From positions 362,716 to 426,715 of the forward strand of contig CAWDDF010000010.1 of NCBI GenBank assembly GCA_963801035.1: a stretch of 64,000 bases of DNA. Reading direction: 5' to 3'. This document shows positions 17,822 to 25,782 of this stretch, in pieces. The notes below the pieces were generated by a model, which made no database searches, was not told the origin of the DNA, and saw only the letters and a program-made list of their open reading frames with translations. The DNA comes from JACCZX01 sp963801035 (GTDB taxonomy: Bacteria > Pseudomonadota > Gammaproteobacteria > Burkholderiales > Burkholderiaceae_F). The translations under genes were made by a program, and so were the position numbers. Numbering within the stretch: the stretch's first letter is position 1; each line of letters begins with the position of its first letter.

Positions 17822-18469
17822 ATGAAGACAAAGCTGCTGCTGATCCGGCACGGCGAGACCGCGTGGAACGCCGAGCACCGAATCCAGGGTCGGCTCGATA
17901 TTCCGCTATCGCCGCGCGGCATCGTGCAGTCCGCCCGTCTGGCCGAATGCCTTGCCAACGAGCCGATTGAAGCGGTGTATTCAAGTGGCCAGTCGCGGGC
18001 CTGGCTGACGGCCGCGCCGCTGGCTGCACAGCTTGGTCTGCAAATCATTGCCGAGCCGCGATTGCGCGAGCGATGCTTTGGCATCTTTGAAGGGCTGACG
18101 CTCGACGAGATTGCCGAGCGCCATCCGGCCGAGTTCGTTAAGTGGCGCGAGCGCGATCCGGAGTGGCGACCTGACGGAGGCGAAAGCGGCCAGCAGCTAA
18201 TCGATCGCGTGATGTCGGCGGTGAATGAGATCGGTGCCCGCCATACCGATCAAACCGTTGCACTTGTATCGCACGGTGGCGTGCTGGACGTCGTCTATCG
18301 CGCGGCTCGTGTTCTGCAATGGCACGCGCCGCGTGAGCACCAGATGCTCAATGCAGCGGTCAATCGACTGACCGCGTCTGCATCCGACTCGGCTGCGTTG
18401 GCACTTTCGATCGACCATTGGGGCGATGTCGCACATCTGCAGGAGTCGCGCGACGAGTTGGCGGTTTAG
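17822..18469 (+). CDS. Histidine phosphatase family protein (phosphoglycerate-mutase-like)
   Basis: A 215-residue phosphatase of the branch including cobalamin phosphatase, GpmB-like and PhoE-like enzymes. The catalytic N-terminus reads LLIRHGETAWN (phospho-accepting His) near residues 7-17, GRLDIPLSPRG follows, the acid residue lies in RLRERCFGIFEGLT, and the second His is in ALVSHGGVLDVVYR near residue 155. Catalytic residues are complete. The name gpmB is often given to this type, but activity on phosphoglycerate is usually poor; I infer a small-molecule phosphatase. It precedes the ZTP riboswitch-glyA unit on the same strand. Confidence 0.88.
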   Translation: MKTKLLLIRHGETAWNAEHRIQGRLDIPLSPRGIVQSARLAECLANEPIEAVYSSGQSRAWLTAAPLAAQLGLQIIAEPRLRERCFGIFEGLTLDEIAERHPAEFVKWRERDPEWRPDGGESGQQLIDRVMSAVNEIGARHTDQTVALVSHGGVLDVVYRAARVLQWHAPREHQMLNAAVNRLTASASDSAALALSIDHWGDVAHLQESRDELAV

Positions 18470-18524
18470 TGCTGTTCGGCCGACTGGCATAATTTCACCG
18501 CCATCCGGGGATCTGCTGATCCAA

Positions 18525-18593
18525 TTCCGCGTGACTGGCGCCAGGGTGATAACACCCGGGAAGCGCGGAACTATTTCGCCGTACGCCTGGGCA
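18525..18593 (+). promoter_or_regulatory. ZTP (pfl motif) riboswitch upstream of glyA
   Basis: The stem TTCCGCG (18525-18531) / CGCGGAA (18564-18570) encloses the conserved CGTGACTGGCG, a GGGTG-loop-CACCC hairpin and GGGAAGCG. The downstream part carries the hallmark CGCCTGGGCA (18584-18593). These are the diagnostic parts of the pfl motif, which binds ZTP/ZMP and regulates one-carbon and purine genes, glyA among them. A second hairpin (GCAAGTG 18599-18605 / CACTTGC 18616-18622) lies between the aptamer and the glyA ribosome-binding site and has no T tract, suggesting translational rather than termination control. A possible -10 CATAAT lies at 18488-18493. Confidence 0.88.
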
Positions 18594-18640
18594 CGATGGC
18601 AAGTGATCGATTTTCCACTTGCAGCCTGCGCGAGGACGTC

Positions 18641-19900
18641 ATGTTTAATCGAAGCACTCACACCCTGGAACGTATCGACCCCGACATCTCGTCGGCCATT
18701 GCAAACGAACACCGGCGCCAAGAGCAGCACATCGAGCTGATTGCGTCAGAGAACTACGCGAGTCCCGCGGTGCTCGCCGCGCAGGGAAGCCAGCTGACAA
18801 ACAAATACGCCGAGGGCTATCCCGGAAAACGTTATTACGGCGGCTGTGAATATGTTGACGTTGCCGAAAGCCTCGCAATCGAACGCCTGAAGCAGTTGTT
18901 CGCCGTGCCTGGTGTGGAAATCTCGGCCAACGTACAGCCGCACTCGGGGGCGCAGGCAAACGGAGCCGTGTTTCTCGCGCTGCTTGCGCCCGGCGACACC
19001 ATCATGGGTATGAGCCTGGCCGAAGGTGGCCATCTGACGCACGGCATGGCTCTAAACATCAGCGGCAAGTGGTTCAGGGTCATCAGCTACGGACTCAATG
19101 AGCGCGAGGAAATCGATTACGACGCATTGCGCGCGTTGGCGCAGCAGCACAAGCCGAAGTTGATCATCGCCGGTGCTTCCGCGTATTCACTGCGAATCGA
19201 CTTCGAGCGCTTCGCGAACGTCGCGCGCGAAGTCGGCGCCTACTTGATGGTCGATATGGCGCACTATGCGGGCCTGATTGCTGCGGGCGAGTACCCGAGC
19301 CCGATACCACATGCCGACGTGATCACATCGACAACGCACAAAACGTTACGCGGCCCACGCGGTGGTTTGATACTGATGAAGCCGTCGCTCGAAAAAGCGA
19401 TCAACTCGGCGGTGTTTCCTGGCTTGCAGGGCGGTCCGTTGATGCACGTGATCGCGGCCAAGGCGGTGGCGTTCAAGGAGGCGCTATCGCCGGACTTCAA
19501 GTCGTATCAGAAACAAGTGATGACAAACGCTCGTGTGATGGCCGAAACGCTGGTCAAACGCGGCATGCGGATCGTCTCAGGTCGCACTGAAAGTCATTTG
19601 ATGCTGGTCGATCTGCGGGCGAAGAACATCACCGGCAAGGACGCCGAAGCGCTGCTTGGTGATGTACACATTACGATCAACAAGAATGCGATTCCAAAGG
19701 ATCCGCAAAAACCAATGGTCACCAGCGGCATTCGGCTGGGTTCGCCTGCGATCACCACACGCGGGTTCGGCGAAGCCGAGGCAGCAAGGACGGCCGATCT
19801 GATCGCCGACATCCTCGAGAAGCCCGGCGACGCTGCCACGATTGATCGCGTCAAGCGCGAAGTCGCGGACCTCACGCAGCGGTTCCCTGTCTATGGGTAG
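18641..19900 (+). CDS. glyA: Serine hydroxymethyltransferase
   Basis: PLP enzyme interconverting serine and glycine with tetrahydrofolate, the main one-carbon source. The 419-residue protein has RQEQHIELIASENYASPAV, NKYAEGYPGKRYYGGCEYVD, NVQPHSGAQAN and the PLP-lysine motif STTHKTLRGPRGG near residue 235. The ATG at 18641 follows GAGGACGT and matches the usual N-terminus; an in-frame ATG at 18596 lies inside the riboswitch region and is less likely. nrdR follows after 3 bases, the normal Betaproteobacterial glyA-nrdR order. Confidence 0.97.
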   Translation: MFNRSTHTLERIDPDISSAIANEHRRQEQHIELIASENYASPAVLAAQGSQLTNKYAEGYPGKRYYGGCEYVDVAESLAIERLKQLFAVPGVEISANVQPHSGAQANGAVFLALLAPGDTIMGMSLAEGGHLTHGMALNISGKWFRVISYGLNEREEIDYDALRALAQQHKPKLIIAGASAYSLRIDFERFANVAREVGAYLMVDMAHYAGLIAAGEYPSPIPHADVITSTTHKTLRGPRGGLILMKPSLEKAINSAVFPGLQGGPLMHVIAAKAVAFKEALSPDFKSYQKQVMTNARVMAETLVKRGMRIVSGRTESHLMLVDLRAKNITGKDAEALLGDVHITINKNAIPKDPQKPMVTSGIRLGSPAITTRGFGEAEAARTADLIADILEKPGDAATIDRVKREVADLTQRFPVYG

Positions 19901-19903
19901 CCC

Positions 19904-20383
19904 GTGAAGTGTCCGTTTTGTCAGTACGCGGACACGCAGGTGATCGACTCACGCGCGTCTGACGAAGGCGCGACCATTCGACGGCGCCGTAAATGCCTGT
20001 CGTGCGAAAAACGGTTTACGACCTATGAGCGCGTCGAGCTGGCCATGCCGACGATCATCAAGCGCGGTGGCGGGCGCGCCGACTACGACCGTGACAAGCT
20101 TCGTGCTTCGATGCAATTGTCGATGCGCAAGCGACCGGTTCCGCGCGAGGCCGTCGATGAAGCGATTGCACGTATTGAAGACAAGCTTCTGTCGTCGGCG
20201 CAACGCGAGCTGAAAAGCGAGAAGATCGGCGAATTGGTAATGCGCGAATTAAGGCGACTCGACAAGGTGGCCTACATTCGTTTTGCATCGGTCTATCGCA
20301 GCTTCGAGGACGTCGACGAATTTGCCGAAGTCGTGCGCGAAGTGCGACCGGCGAGAGCGGCGAAGCGGCCGAAGCGGCGCTAG
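19904..20383 (+). CDS. nrdR: Transcriptional repressor NrdR
   Basis: Represses ribonucleotide reductase genes when dATP is bound. The 159-residue protein begins with a zinc ribbon (Cys3, Cys6, Cys31, Cys34: KCPFC and CLSCEKRFTTYE), followed by an ATP-cone from about residue 47 (PTIIKRGGGRADYDRDKLR) to 140. The initiator is GTG at 19904. C-terminal residues are basic (AKRPKRR). It is co-transcribed with glyA and probably with ribD, 75 bases downstream. Confidence 0.96.
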   Translation: MKCPFCQYADTQVIDSRASDEGATIRRRRKCLSCEKRFTTYERVELAMPTIIKRGGGRADYDRDKLRASMQLSMRKRPVPREAVDEAIARIEDKLLSSAQRELKSEKIGELVMRELRRLDKVAYIRFASVYRSFEDVDEFAEVVREVRPARAAKRPKRR

Positions 20384-20458
20384 CGCGCCGCCTTTTGTTT
20401 TCGCATACGAGTCTTTGCAGCGCTCGCGTGTCGAACAACGCTGCGTACACTTTGCGCG

Positions 20459-21565
20459 ATGTACTCGGAGTCTGACCGCGAATTCATGTTGCGTGCGCTT
20501 GCCCTTGCGCAGCGCTCCGCGTTTCACGCCACTCCCAATCCGCGCGTCGGATGTGTGATCGTGCGAGACACACGAGTGCTCGGCGAAGGCTTTACGCAGC
20601 CGCCGGGCTCCAACCACGCCGAAGCTGAAGCCATCTTGGATGCCCGCCGCCATGGCCACGACGTTCGCGGCTCGACGGTCTACGTTTCGCTGGAGCCTTG
20701 CAGTCACTTTGGCCGAACGCCGCCGTGCGCCACCGCATTAACCGAAGCGAAAGTCGCAAGAGTCATCGCGGCCGTCGAAGACCCTAACCCGGTCGTGTCG
20801 GGCCGTGGGCTCGAGATGTTGCGCAACGGCGGCGTCGACGTGCGATGCGGCCTTCTGGAGCAGGAAGCGGCCGAGGTCAACGCGGGTTTTTTTTCGCGCA
20901 TGACGCGCGGGCGACCATGGGTGCGATTAAAGATTGCTGCGAGTCTGGACGGCAAGACCGCACTCTCTAATGGAATTTCTCAATGGATCACGTCCGACGA
21001 TGCGCGCCGCGATGGACACGCGTGGCGTGCCCGAGCGTGTGCGGTACTGACTGGTATCGGAACAGTCCAAGCCGATAATCCACAACTGAACGTGAGGCTG
21101 GTGGAAACGCCGCGTCAGCCAGTGAGAGTGCTGATCGACAGCCGGCTCGATGTGGACCCAGCCGCTCACATCTTCGACGGTGAAGGCTCAGTGCTGATCG
21201 CGTGCGCGGTGAGAAAACCTACGCTTGAAGCGGAGCTCGTGAAGCGCGGTGCCGAATTGATTCATTTGCCGGGCGAGCGCAACAAGGTTGACCTGAAGGC
21301 GCTGATGAAGGCGCTTGCCGCGCGCAGCATCAACGAAGTGCATGTGGAAGCCGGATTCAAGCTCAACGGGTCGATCATCAGTGCCGGACTGGCCGACGAA
21401 CTGCTGGTGTACTTTGCGCCGAGTTTGCTGGGTGAAGCTCAGGGCATGGTGCATCTGCCGGCGCTGTCGGATCTCGCACAAGCGCACCGATTGAAATTTG
21501 TCGAAGTGGCGCAAGTCGGTGACGATGTTCGTATTCTGGCGCGTGTGATAGGAGCTATCTCGTGA
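20459..21565 (+). CDS. ribD: Bifunctional diaminohydroxyphosphoribosylaminopyrimidine deaminase / 5-amino-6-(5-phosphoribosylamino)uracil reductase
   Basis: Catalyses two successive steps of riboflavin synthesis. Residues 1-145 form the zinc deaminase domain, with NPRVGCVIV, the catalytic HAEAEAI and zinc cysteines in EPCSHFGRTPPC. Residues about 150-365 form the NADPH-dependent reductase domain, starting RPWVRLKIAASLDGKTAL, with ITSDDARRDGHAWRA and ending near VGDDVRILARVIG. Full length at 368 residues. The last five codons and the stop lie inside the left arm of a 178-base palindrome that separates it from ribE. Confidence 0.96.
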   Translation: MYSESDREFMLRALALAQRSAFHATPNPRVGCVIVRDTRVLGEGFTQPPGSNHAEAEAILDARRHGHDVRGSTVYVSLEPCSHFGRTPPCATALTEAKVARVIAAVEDPNPVVSGRGLEMLRNGGVDVRCGLLEQEAAEVNAGFFSRMTRGRPWVRLKIAASLDGKTALSNGISQWITSDDARRDGHAWRARACAVLTGIGTVQADNPQLNVRLVETPRQPVRVLIDSRLDVDPAAHIFDGEGSVLIACAVRKPTLEAELVKRGAELIHLPGERNKVDLKALMKALAARSINEVHVEAGFKLNGSIISAGLADELLVYFAPSLLGEAQGMVHLPALSDLAQAHRLKFVEVAQVGDDVRILARVIGAIS

Positions 21566-21726
21566 CCCCGTATGAGCTGCGTTGTCACCAAAACGGGATG
21601 GATGCTAGGCGTCGCGACGCCGCCAAGGCTGGACGCCTTGGCAAGGAGCGCAACGACGCAGACGCCCGTTTTGGTGGCAACCCCTCGGGGTGCGCGCGGT
21701 CATGCGGGGTTACGAGATAGCTCCTA
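21549..21726. repeat. Long palindromic element spanning the ribD end and ribE start
   Basis: Terminal arms of 27 bases (21549-21575 and 21700-21726) are reverse complements with two mismatches, both compatible with G-U pairs in RNA. Inside, a 17-base pair of arms (21581-21597 and 21665-21681) matches with one difference. Smaller hairpins fill the middle: a perfect 14-base palindrome (21608-21621), CCAAGGC/GCCTTGG (21623-21641) and CCCCTCGGGG (21681-21690). The left arm includes the ribD stop codon; the right arm ends at the A of the ribE ATG. Confidence 0.85.
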
Positions 21727-22562
21727 TGTTTACGGGAATCGTCGCGGGTGTTGGCCGCATCTTGGAAGTCGAGCGCCTGTCTGTTGATGGAGGGGTTCGA
21801 CTCACCGTCGATGCGCGCGATGTGCCCGCGTTCGCCGCCGACGTTGGAGACAGTGTTGCGATCGCCGGCGCCTGCATGACGGCGATTCGTGTCGACGACG
21901 GCGTGTTTGCCGTCGACACCTCCCGGGAAAGCTTGGAACGAACGTCAGGCCTCGATGCACCGGGCGAGGTGAATATCGAAACATCGGTTCGGGTCGGAGA
22001 CCCACTTGGCGGCCATCTGGTGGCTGGGCATGTCGATGGCGTCGGCGAGGTGATGTCCATGACGCAAGCGCATGAGTCGTGGCAGTTGATCGTGCGTGCG
22101 CCCGCGGAGTTGTCGAAATATTTCGCCTACAAAGGTTCGGTGGCGATCGACGGCGTCAGTCTGACTGTCAATCGCGTGATGGATAGTCCGCAAGGGTGTG
22201 AGTTTTCGGTCAACGTTATTCCCCACACGCATCGAGTCACGACGTTGCGCTCGTTGCGTGCAGGAAGTCGCGTCAATATCGAAGTCGACCTGATCGCGCG
22301 ATACGTCGAGCGGATGCTGTCGCTCAAGTCCGGTGAAACCGCCAAAATCACACCCGCTCGTCCGCGCCTCGCCGTGCCAGACGTCGTTGCAAATGCTCGC
22401 CATAGTGCCGCTATGTCTGTGTTTGCGCCTAGTCTGGCACGCCGCTGCGGGCCGCTCAGGTGCGATTTGACGGTTTCACTGGACTGGAACCGCTTAAACT
22501 GCGCAGCCCAATCGCGAACCAAACGCAGACGCCATGCTGTCAGCCGTCCCGAGCCCTTCTAA
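21726..22562 (+). CDS. ribE: Riboflavin synthase (alpha subunit) with an unusual C-terminal extension
   Basis: Dismutates two 6,7-dimethyl-8-ribityllumazines to riboflavin. The two tandem lumazine-binding repeats are clear: the first begins MFTGIVAGVGRI, with GDSVAIAGACMT; the second has GHVDGVGEV, GSVAIDGVSLTVNRV and FSVNVIPHTHRVTTL, ending near residue 205 at ARYVERMLSLKSGE. The frame then continues about 70 residues with no family resemblance, overlapping the ribBA start by 29 bases. This tail runs through a hairpin-rich stretch (22374-22440), so it may be translated non-coding DNA or result from a lost stop or indel. A start at 21690 is possible, but MFTGIV is the family N-terminus. Confidence 0.9.
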   Translation: MFTGIVAGVGRILEVERLSVDGGVRLTVDARDVPAFAADVGDSVAIAGACMTAIRVDDGVFAVDTSRESLERTSGLDAPGEVNIETSVRVGDPLGGHLVAGHVDGVGEVMSMTQAHESWQLIVRAPAELSKYFAYKGSVAIDGVSLTVNRVMDSPQGCEFSVNVIPHTHRVTTLRSLRAGSRVNIEVDLIARYVERMLSLKSGETAKITPARPRLAVPDVVANARHSAAMSVFAPSLARRCGPLRCDLTVSLDWNRLNCAAQSRTKRRRHAVSRPEPF

Positions 22563-23670
22563 ACCGCCGCCGCGCCTTGCCACAACGGGCGAGCTGATCG
22601 AAGAGATACGGCGCGGCCACATTGTGGTGTTGGTCGACGACGAAGATCGCGAAAACGAGGGCGATCTCATCTTTGCGGCCGACTTCGTCACGCCTGAGAA
22701 GATCAACTTTCTAGCGAAAAATGGGCGCGGATTGATATGCATGCCCATTACCGCAGAGCATGCGACGCAGCTGCAGCTAACGCCGATGACTGTCAACAAC
22801 CGCACCGTGCACGGAACCAACTTCACCGTTGCCATCGAGGCGGCTGATGGAATCAGCACCGGTATTTCGGCTGCCGATCGCGCTCATACCATCCATGTAG
22901 CCACGCGACCGCACGCCAAGCCGTCAGATCTGGTGCAGCCGGGCCACGTATTTCCATTGGTTGCTGCGCCAGGGGGCGTGCTGATGCGCGCGGGCCATAC
23001 CGAAGCGTGCTGCGATCTCGCGCGACTGGCCGGTTTAAATCCGGCCGCTGTGCTGTGTGAGGTGATGAACGACGACGGCACGATGGCACGCCTGCCCGAT
23101 TTACTGCCGTTTGCAGCCTCGCATGGGTTGCGCATCGGCACGATCGCCGATCTGATTCGTTATCGCGCCGCGAATGAATCATTGGTTGAACGCATTTGCA
23201 CACGGCGTGTGGTGACATCCGTTGGCCAATTCGAGCTGATCGCTTACCGCGATCAGCCGAGCGGTGGTGCGCACCTTGCACTGGTACACGGCACCTTGAC
23301 GCCCGAGCGTGAGGCTCTGGTGCGTGTTCACGAGCCGTTATCGGTCCTTGATCTTCTCGATGTACAGGCTTCGACGCACGCCTGGCCACTGCAGAAGGCG
23401 CTCGAGCGGATCGCGTGCAGCGATGGTGGCGTATTGGTGATGCTCAACTGCGGCGAAGCGTCCGAACAATTGTTCGCAAGGCTCGATGCCATCACGAGCG
23501 GTGCTGCCGAGGCGACGCGCTCCACGACGCAGGACCTGCGTACCTATGGTGTGGGGGCGCAGATCCTGCGCGATCTTGGCGTCCGTCGTATGAAGCTTCT
23601 GGCCAAGCCGCGCAAGATGCCTTCGATGGCCGGCTTCGGGCTGCAGGTCACCGGTTACCTCGAAGACTGA
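22534..23670 (+). CDS. ribB: 3,4-dihydroxy-2-butanone-4-phosphate synthase with a degenerate GTP cyclohydrolase II-like domain
   Basis: The N-terminal domain (residues about 20-215) is an intact DHBP synthase: IVVLVDDEDRENEGDLIFAA (metal-binding acids), HGTNFTVAIEAADGISTGIS, GHVFPL and RAGHTEACCDLARLAGL. It makes the four-carbon riboflavin precursor from ribulose 5-phosphate. The C-terminal domain (about 220-378) keeps the RibA fold outline (LVRVHEPLSVLDLL, YGVGAQILRDLGVRRMKLL) but lacks the zinc-binding cysteines and the Arg-rich catalytic loop of GTP cyclohydrolase II, so it is probably inactive and a true ribA is needed elsewhere. Start ATG at 22534. Confidence 0.92.
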   Translation: MLSAVPSPSKPPPRLATTGELIEEIRRGHIVVLVDDEDRENEGDLIFAADFVTPEKINFLAKNGRGLICMPITAEHATQLQLTPMTVNNRTVHGTNFTVAIEAADGISTGISAADRAHTIHVATRPHAKPSDLVQPGHVFPLVAAPGGVLMRAGHTEACCDLARLAGLNPAAVLCEVMNDDGTMARLPDLLPFAASHGLRIGTIADLIRYRAANESLVERICTRRVVTSVGQFELIAYRDQPSGGAHLALVHGTLTPEREALVRVHEPLSVLDLLDVQASTHAWPLQKALERIACSDGGVLVMLNCGEASEQLFARLDAITSGAAEATRSTTQDLRTYGVGAQILRDLGVRRMKLLAKPRKMPSMAGFGLQVTGYLED

Positions 23671-23698
23671 CGGACGCCGGCGAGAAACCGAACGACAA

Positions 23699-24190
23699 AT
23701 GGCCAAGGACTTCATTGCCCCGGATTTTGACGGCGATGATCTGCGCATCGGGCTGGTGCAGGCACGCTTCAACGAATGGGCAGGCCGTGCATTGGCCGAG
23801 GCGTGCATCAACGAGCTGATTACTCTCGGTGTCGACGAAGACGACATCACGCACATCACCGTGCCTGGGTCGCTGGAAATCCCACTGGCGCTCGCAAAGC
23901 TCGCGGCGACCGACGATTTCGATGCACTGATTGCGCTCGGCTGCGTGATTCGGGGCGACACGTATCACTTCGAAGTCGTCGCCAATGAGTCGGCGCGCGG
24001 CGTTGCCAGTGTTGCGCTCGAATACGGGGTGCCGATCGCGAATGCCATTTTGACGACCGATACCGACGAACAAGCGCGCACCCGCGTTGGTGAAAAAGGG
24101 CGCGACGCGGCCCGAACGGCCGTCGAAATGGCGAATTTGCTGTGGGCGCTGGCGGAAGACGGCGCCGCCGCAACCACCAGCGAAGAGTAG
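23699..24190 (+). CDS. ribH: 6,7-dimethyl-8-ribityllumazine synthase
   Basis: Condenses the pyrimidine and butanone phosphate precursors of riboflavin; forms icosahedral or pentameric assemblies. The 163-residue protein has RIGLVQARFNEW, the VPGSLEIPLAL motif, ALGCVIRGDTYHFEVVANESARG with its catalytic His, and PIANAILTTDTDEQA. It lies 28 bases after ribBA and 6 bases before nusB in the conserved order. Confidence 0.97.
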   Translation: MAKDFIAPDFDGDDLRIGLVQARFNEWAGRALAEACINELITLGVDEDDITHITVPGSLEIPLALAKLAATDDFDALIALGCVIRGDTYHFEVVANESARGVASVALEYGVPIANAILTTDTDEQARTRVGEKGRDAARTAVEMANLLWALAEDGAAATTSEE

Positions 24191-24196
24191 GTTCAT

Positions 24197-24679
24197 TTGC
24201 ACCCGTCAGGCCCGCCCGGCGGCTTAGCTCGGGCAACCAAGGGAAGCAGCCGAAGCGCACGACGCCGCGCGAGAGAGCTTGCGCTGCAAGGGCTGTATCA
24301 ATGGCTACTCGCTGGCCGCGATGCCGCAACCATCGAAGCGCAGCCGTTGGATGATGGCGAAGCCCAGGCAGGAGCCGACGTCGCGCACTATCGGGAGTTA
24401 CTCAGTGGCGCGATCGAGCACGCTGCAGACTTGCGCGCGCGCTTCGCTCCGCACCTCGACCGCTCTGTCGATGCGCTTTCGCCGGTCGAGCATGCGATTT
24501 TGCTGATCGCGACTTACGAAATGCAGTATCGGCTAGAAATTCCGTACCGCGTTGTGATCAACGAAGCCGTGGAACTCGCAAAGAATTTTGGCGGCACCGA
24601 CGGCTTCCGTTACGTCAATGGAGTGCTCGATAAAGTTGCGGCGGCGCTGCGTCAGACCGAGGTCGCAGCCCGAAGCTGA
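24197..24679 (+). CDS. nusB: Transcription antitermination factor NusB
   Basis: All-alpha RNA-binding protein that pairs with NusE/S10 in rRNA antitermination. The 160-residue product has ARRRARELALQGLYQWLLAG near its N-terminus, then LSPVEHAILLIATYEM and IPYRVVINEAVELAKNFGGTDGFRYVNGVLDKVA, the conserved C-terminal half. The initiator is TTG at 24197; no better start is available. It is placed between ribH and thiL as in many Proteobacteria. Confidence 0.94.
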   Translation: MHPSGPPGGLARATKGSSRSARRRARELALQGLYQWLLAGRDAATIEAQPLDDGEAQAGADVAHYRELLSGAIEHAADLRARFAPHLDRSVDALSPVEHAILLIATYEMQYRLEIPYRVVINEAVELAKNFGGTDGFRYVNGVLDKVAAALRQTEVAARS

Positions 24680-24692
24680 TCTCGAGGCTCAC

Positions 24693-25688
24693 TTGACCCA
24701 GCGCCAACACGGTTCCGACATCCCGGTCGGCGAGTTCGACCTAATCGAGCGATTCTTCCAGCGTCCCACTTCTGTCGATCGATACGTCGCGCTCGGCATC
24801 GGCGACGATTGTGCGTTACTCACGGCCGGGCCGGGCGAGCAGTGGGCGGTGTCGACCGACACCTTGATCGAGGGAGTCCACTTCCTTTCGAGCGTAGATG
24901 CCGCCGCGCTGGGGCACAAATCGCTTGCCGTCAATCTTTCGGATCTTGCAGCATGCGGGGCTACCCCGCGCTGCTTCCTGCTCGCGATCGCATTGCCGCG
25001 TGTCGATGAAACGTGGCTCGCAAACTTCAGTCGTGGGTTGCATGCACTGGCCGATGCGCACCGCTGCGTGCTGGCGGGCGGTGACACGACCCGCTCGACG
25101 CATGGCGTGGCGATCACCATTACCGCGATGGGTACCGTGCCTTCGGGTTGCGCGCTTCTGCGATCGGGCGCGCGCGTCGGCGATGACATCTGGGTGTCGG
25201 GTCAGCTCGGCGATGCTGCTCTGGGCCTTGCGTTTCTCCGTAACGAAGTCAAGCTGCAACCGCTGGACGCAGACCAAGTGGTCGATCGTCTCGAGCGGCC
25301 GACGCCGCGCGTACAGCTGGGAGCGCGGTTGGTGGGCATTGCCAGCAGCGCGATCGACGTCTCGGATGGGCTCGCCGGCGATCTTCGGCACGTTCTGCGC
25401 GCATCAGGCGCCGGTGCGATCGTCAATTGGAACCATGTACCGCGCTCGTCGGTGCTACAGCAGCAGCCGATGCATATCCAGCAAAGATATGCGCTAACCG
25501 GTGGCGACGACTACGAGCTCGTCTTTACCGCGCCGGCGAATCGCCGGGCGGACGTGATTGCGGCGGCGGAAAACACGCGCGTTAGTCGTATCGGCACGGT
25601 AACAGCCACCGCCGATCTAGCCGTGCTGGACGAGAGCGGAGCGCCGGTAGACACTGGCAACGGCGCTTACGATCATTTCCGGCGCTAA
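24693..25688 (+). CDS. thiL: Thiamine-monophosphate kinase
   Basis: Phosphorylates thiamine monophosphate to thiamine pyrophosphate. From the TTG at 24693 the protein has 331 residues. Conserved parts: GEFDLIERFF at the start, GIGDDCALL and STDTLIEGVHF (metal/ATP binding), HKSLAVNLSDLAACGA, CVLAGGDTTRS, GDDIWVSGQLGDAALGL, IDVSDGLAGDLRHV and TGGDDYELVFTA. TTG is chosen because no ATG/GTG lies between the nusB stop and the conserved GEFDLI motif. The usual downstream partner pgpA is missing. Confidence 0.93.
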   Translation: MTQRQHGSDIPVGEFDLIERFFQRPTSVDRYVALGIGDDCALLTAGPGEQWAVSTDTLIEGVHFLSSVDAAALGHKSLAVNLSDLAACGATPRCFLLAIALPRVDETWLANFSRGLHALADAHRCVLAGGDTTRSTHGVAITITAMGTVPSGCALLRSGARVGDDIWVSGQLGDAALGLAFLRNEVKLQPLDADQVVDRLERPTPRVQLGARLVGIASSAIDVSDGLAGDLRHVLRASGAGAIVNWNHVPRSSVLQQQPMHIQQRYALTGGDDYELVFTAPANRRADVIAAAENTRVSRIGTVTATADLAVLDESGAPVDTGNGAYDHFRR

Positions 25689-25782
25689 CGCCCGGCAAGT
25701 TGTGGTCGATGCGACTGATGCCGCGATTGCATTTGGCTGGATCCGTGCGCGAACGAATGTTTGAACGGGAGCTGCCGTTGGT

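Noticed and set aside
22340..22533. FMN riboswitch before ribBA
   Set aside because: The conserved RFN blocks are absent; only a simple imperfect hairpin is seen.
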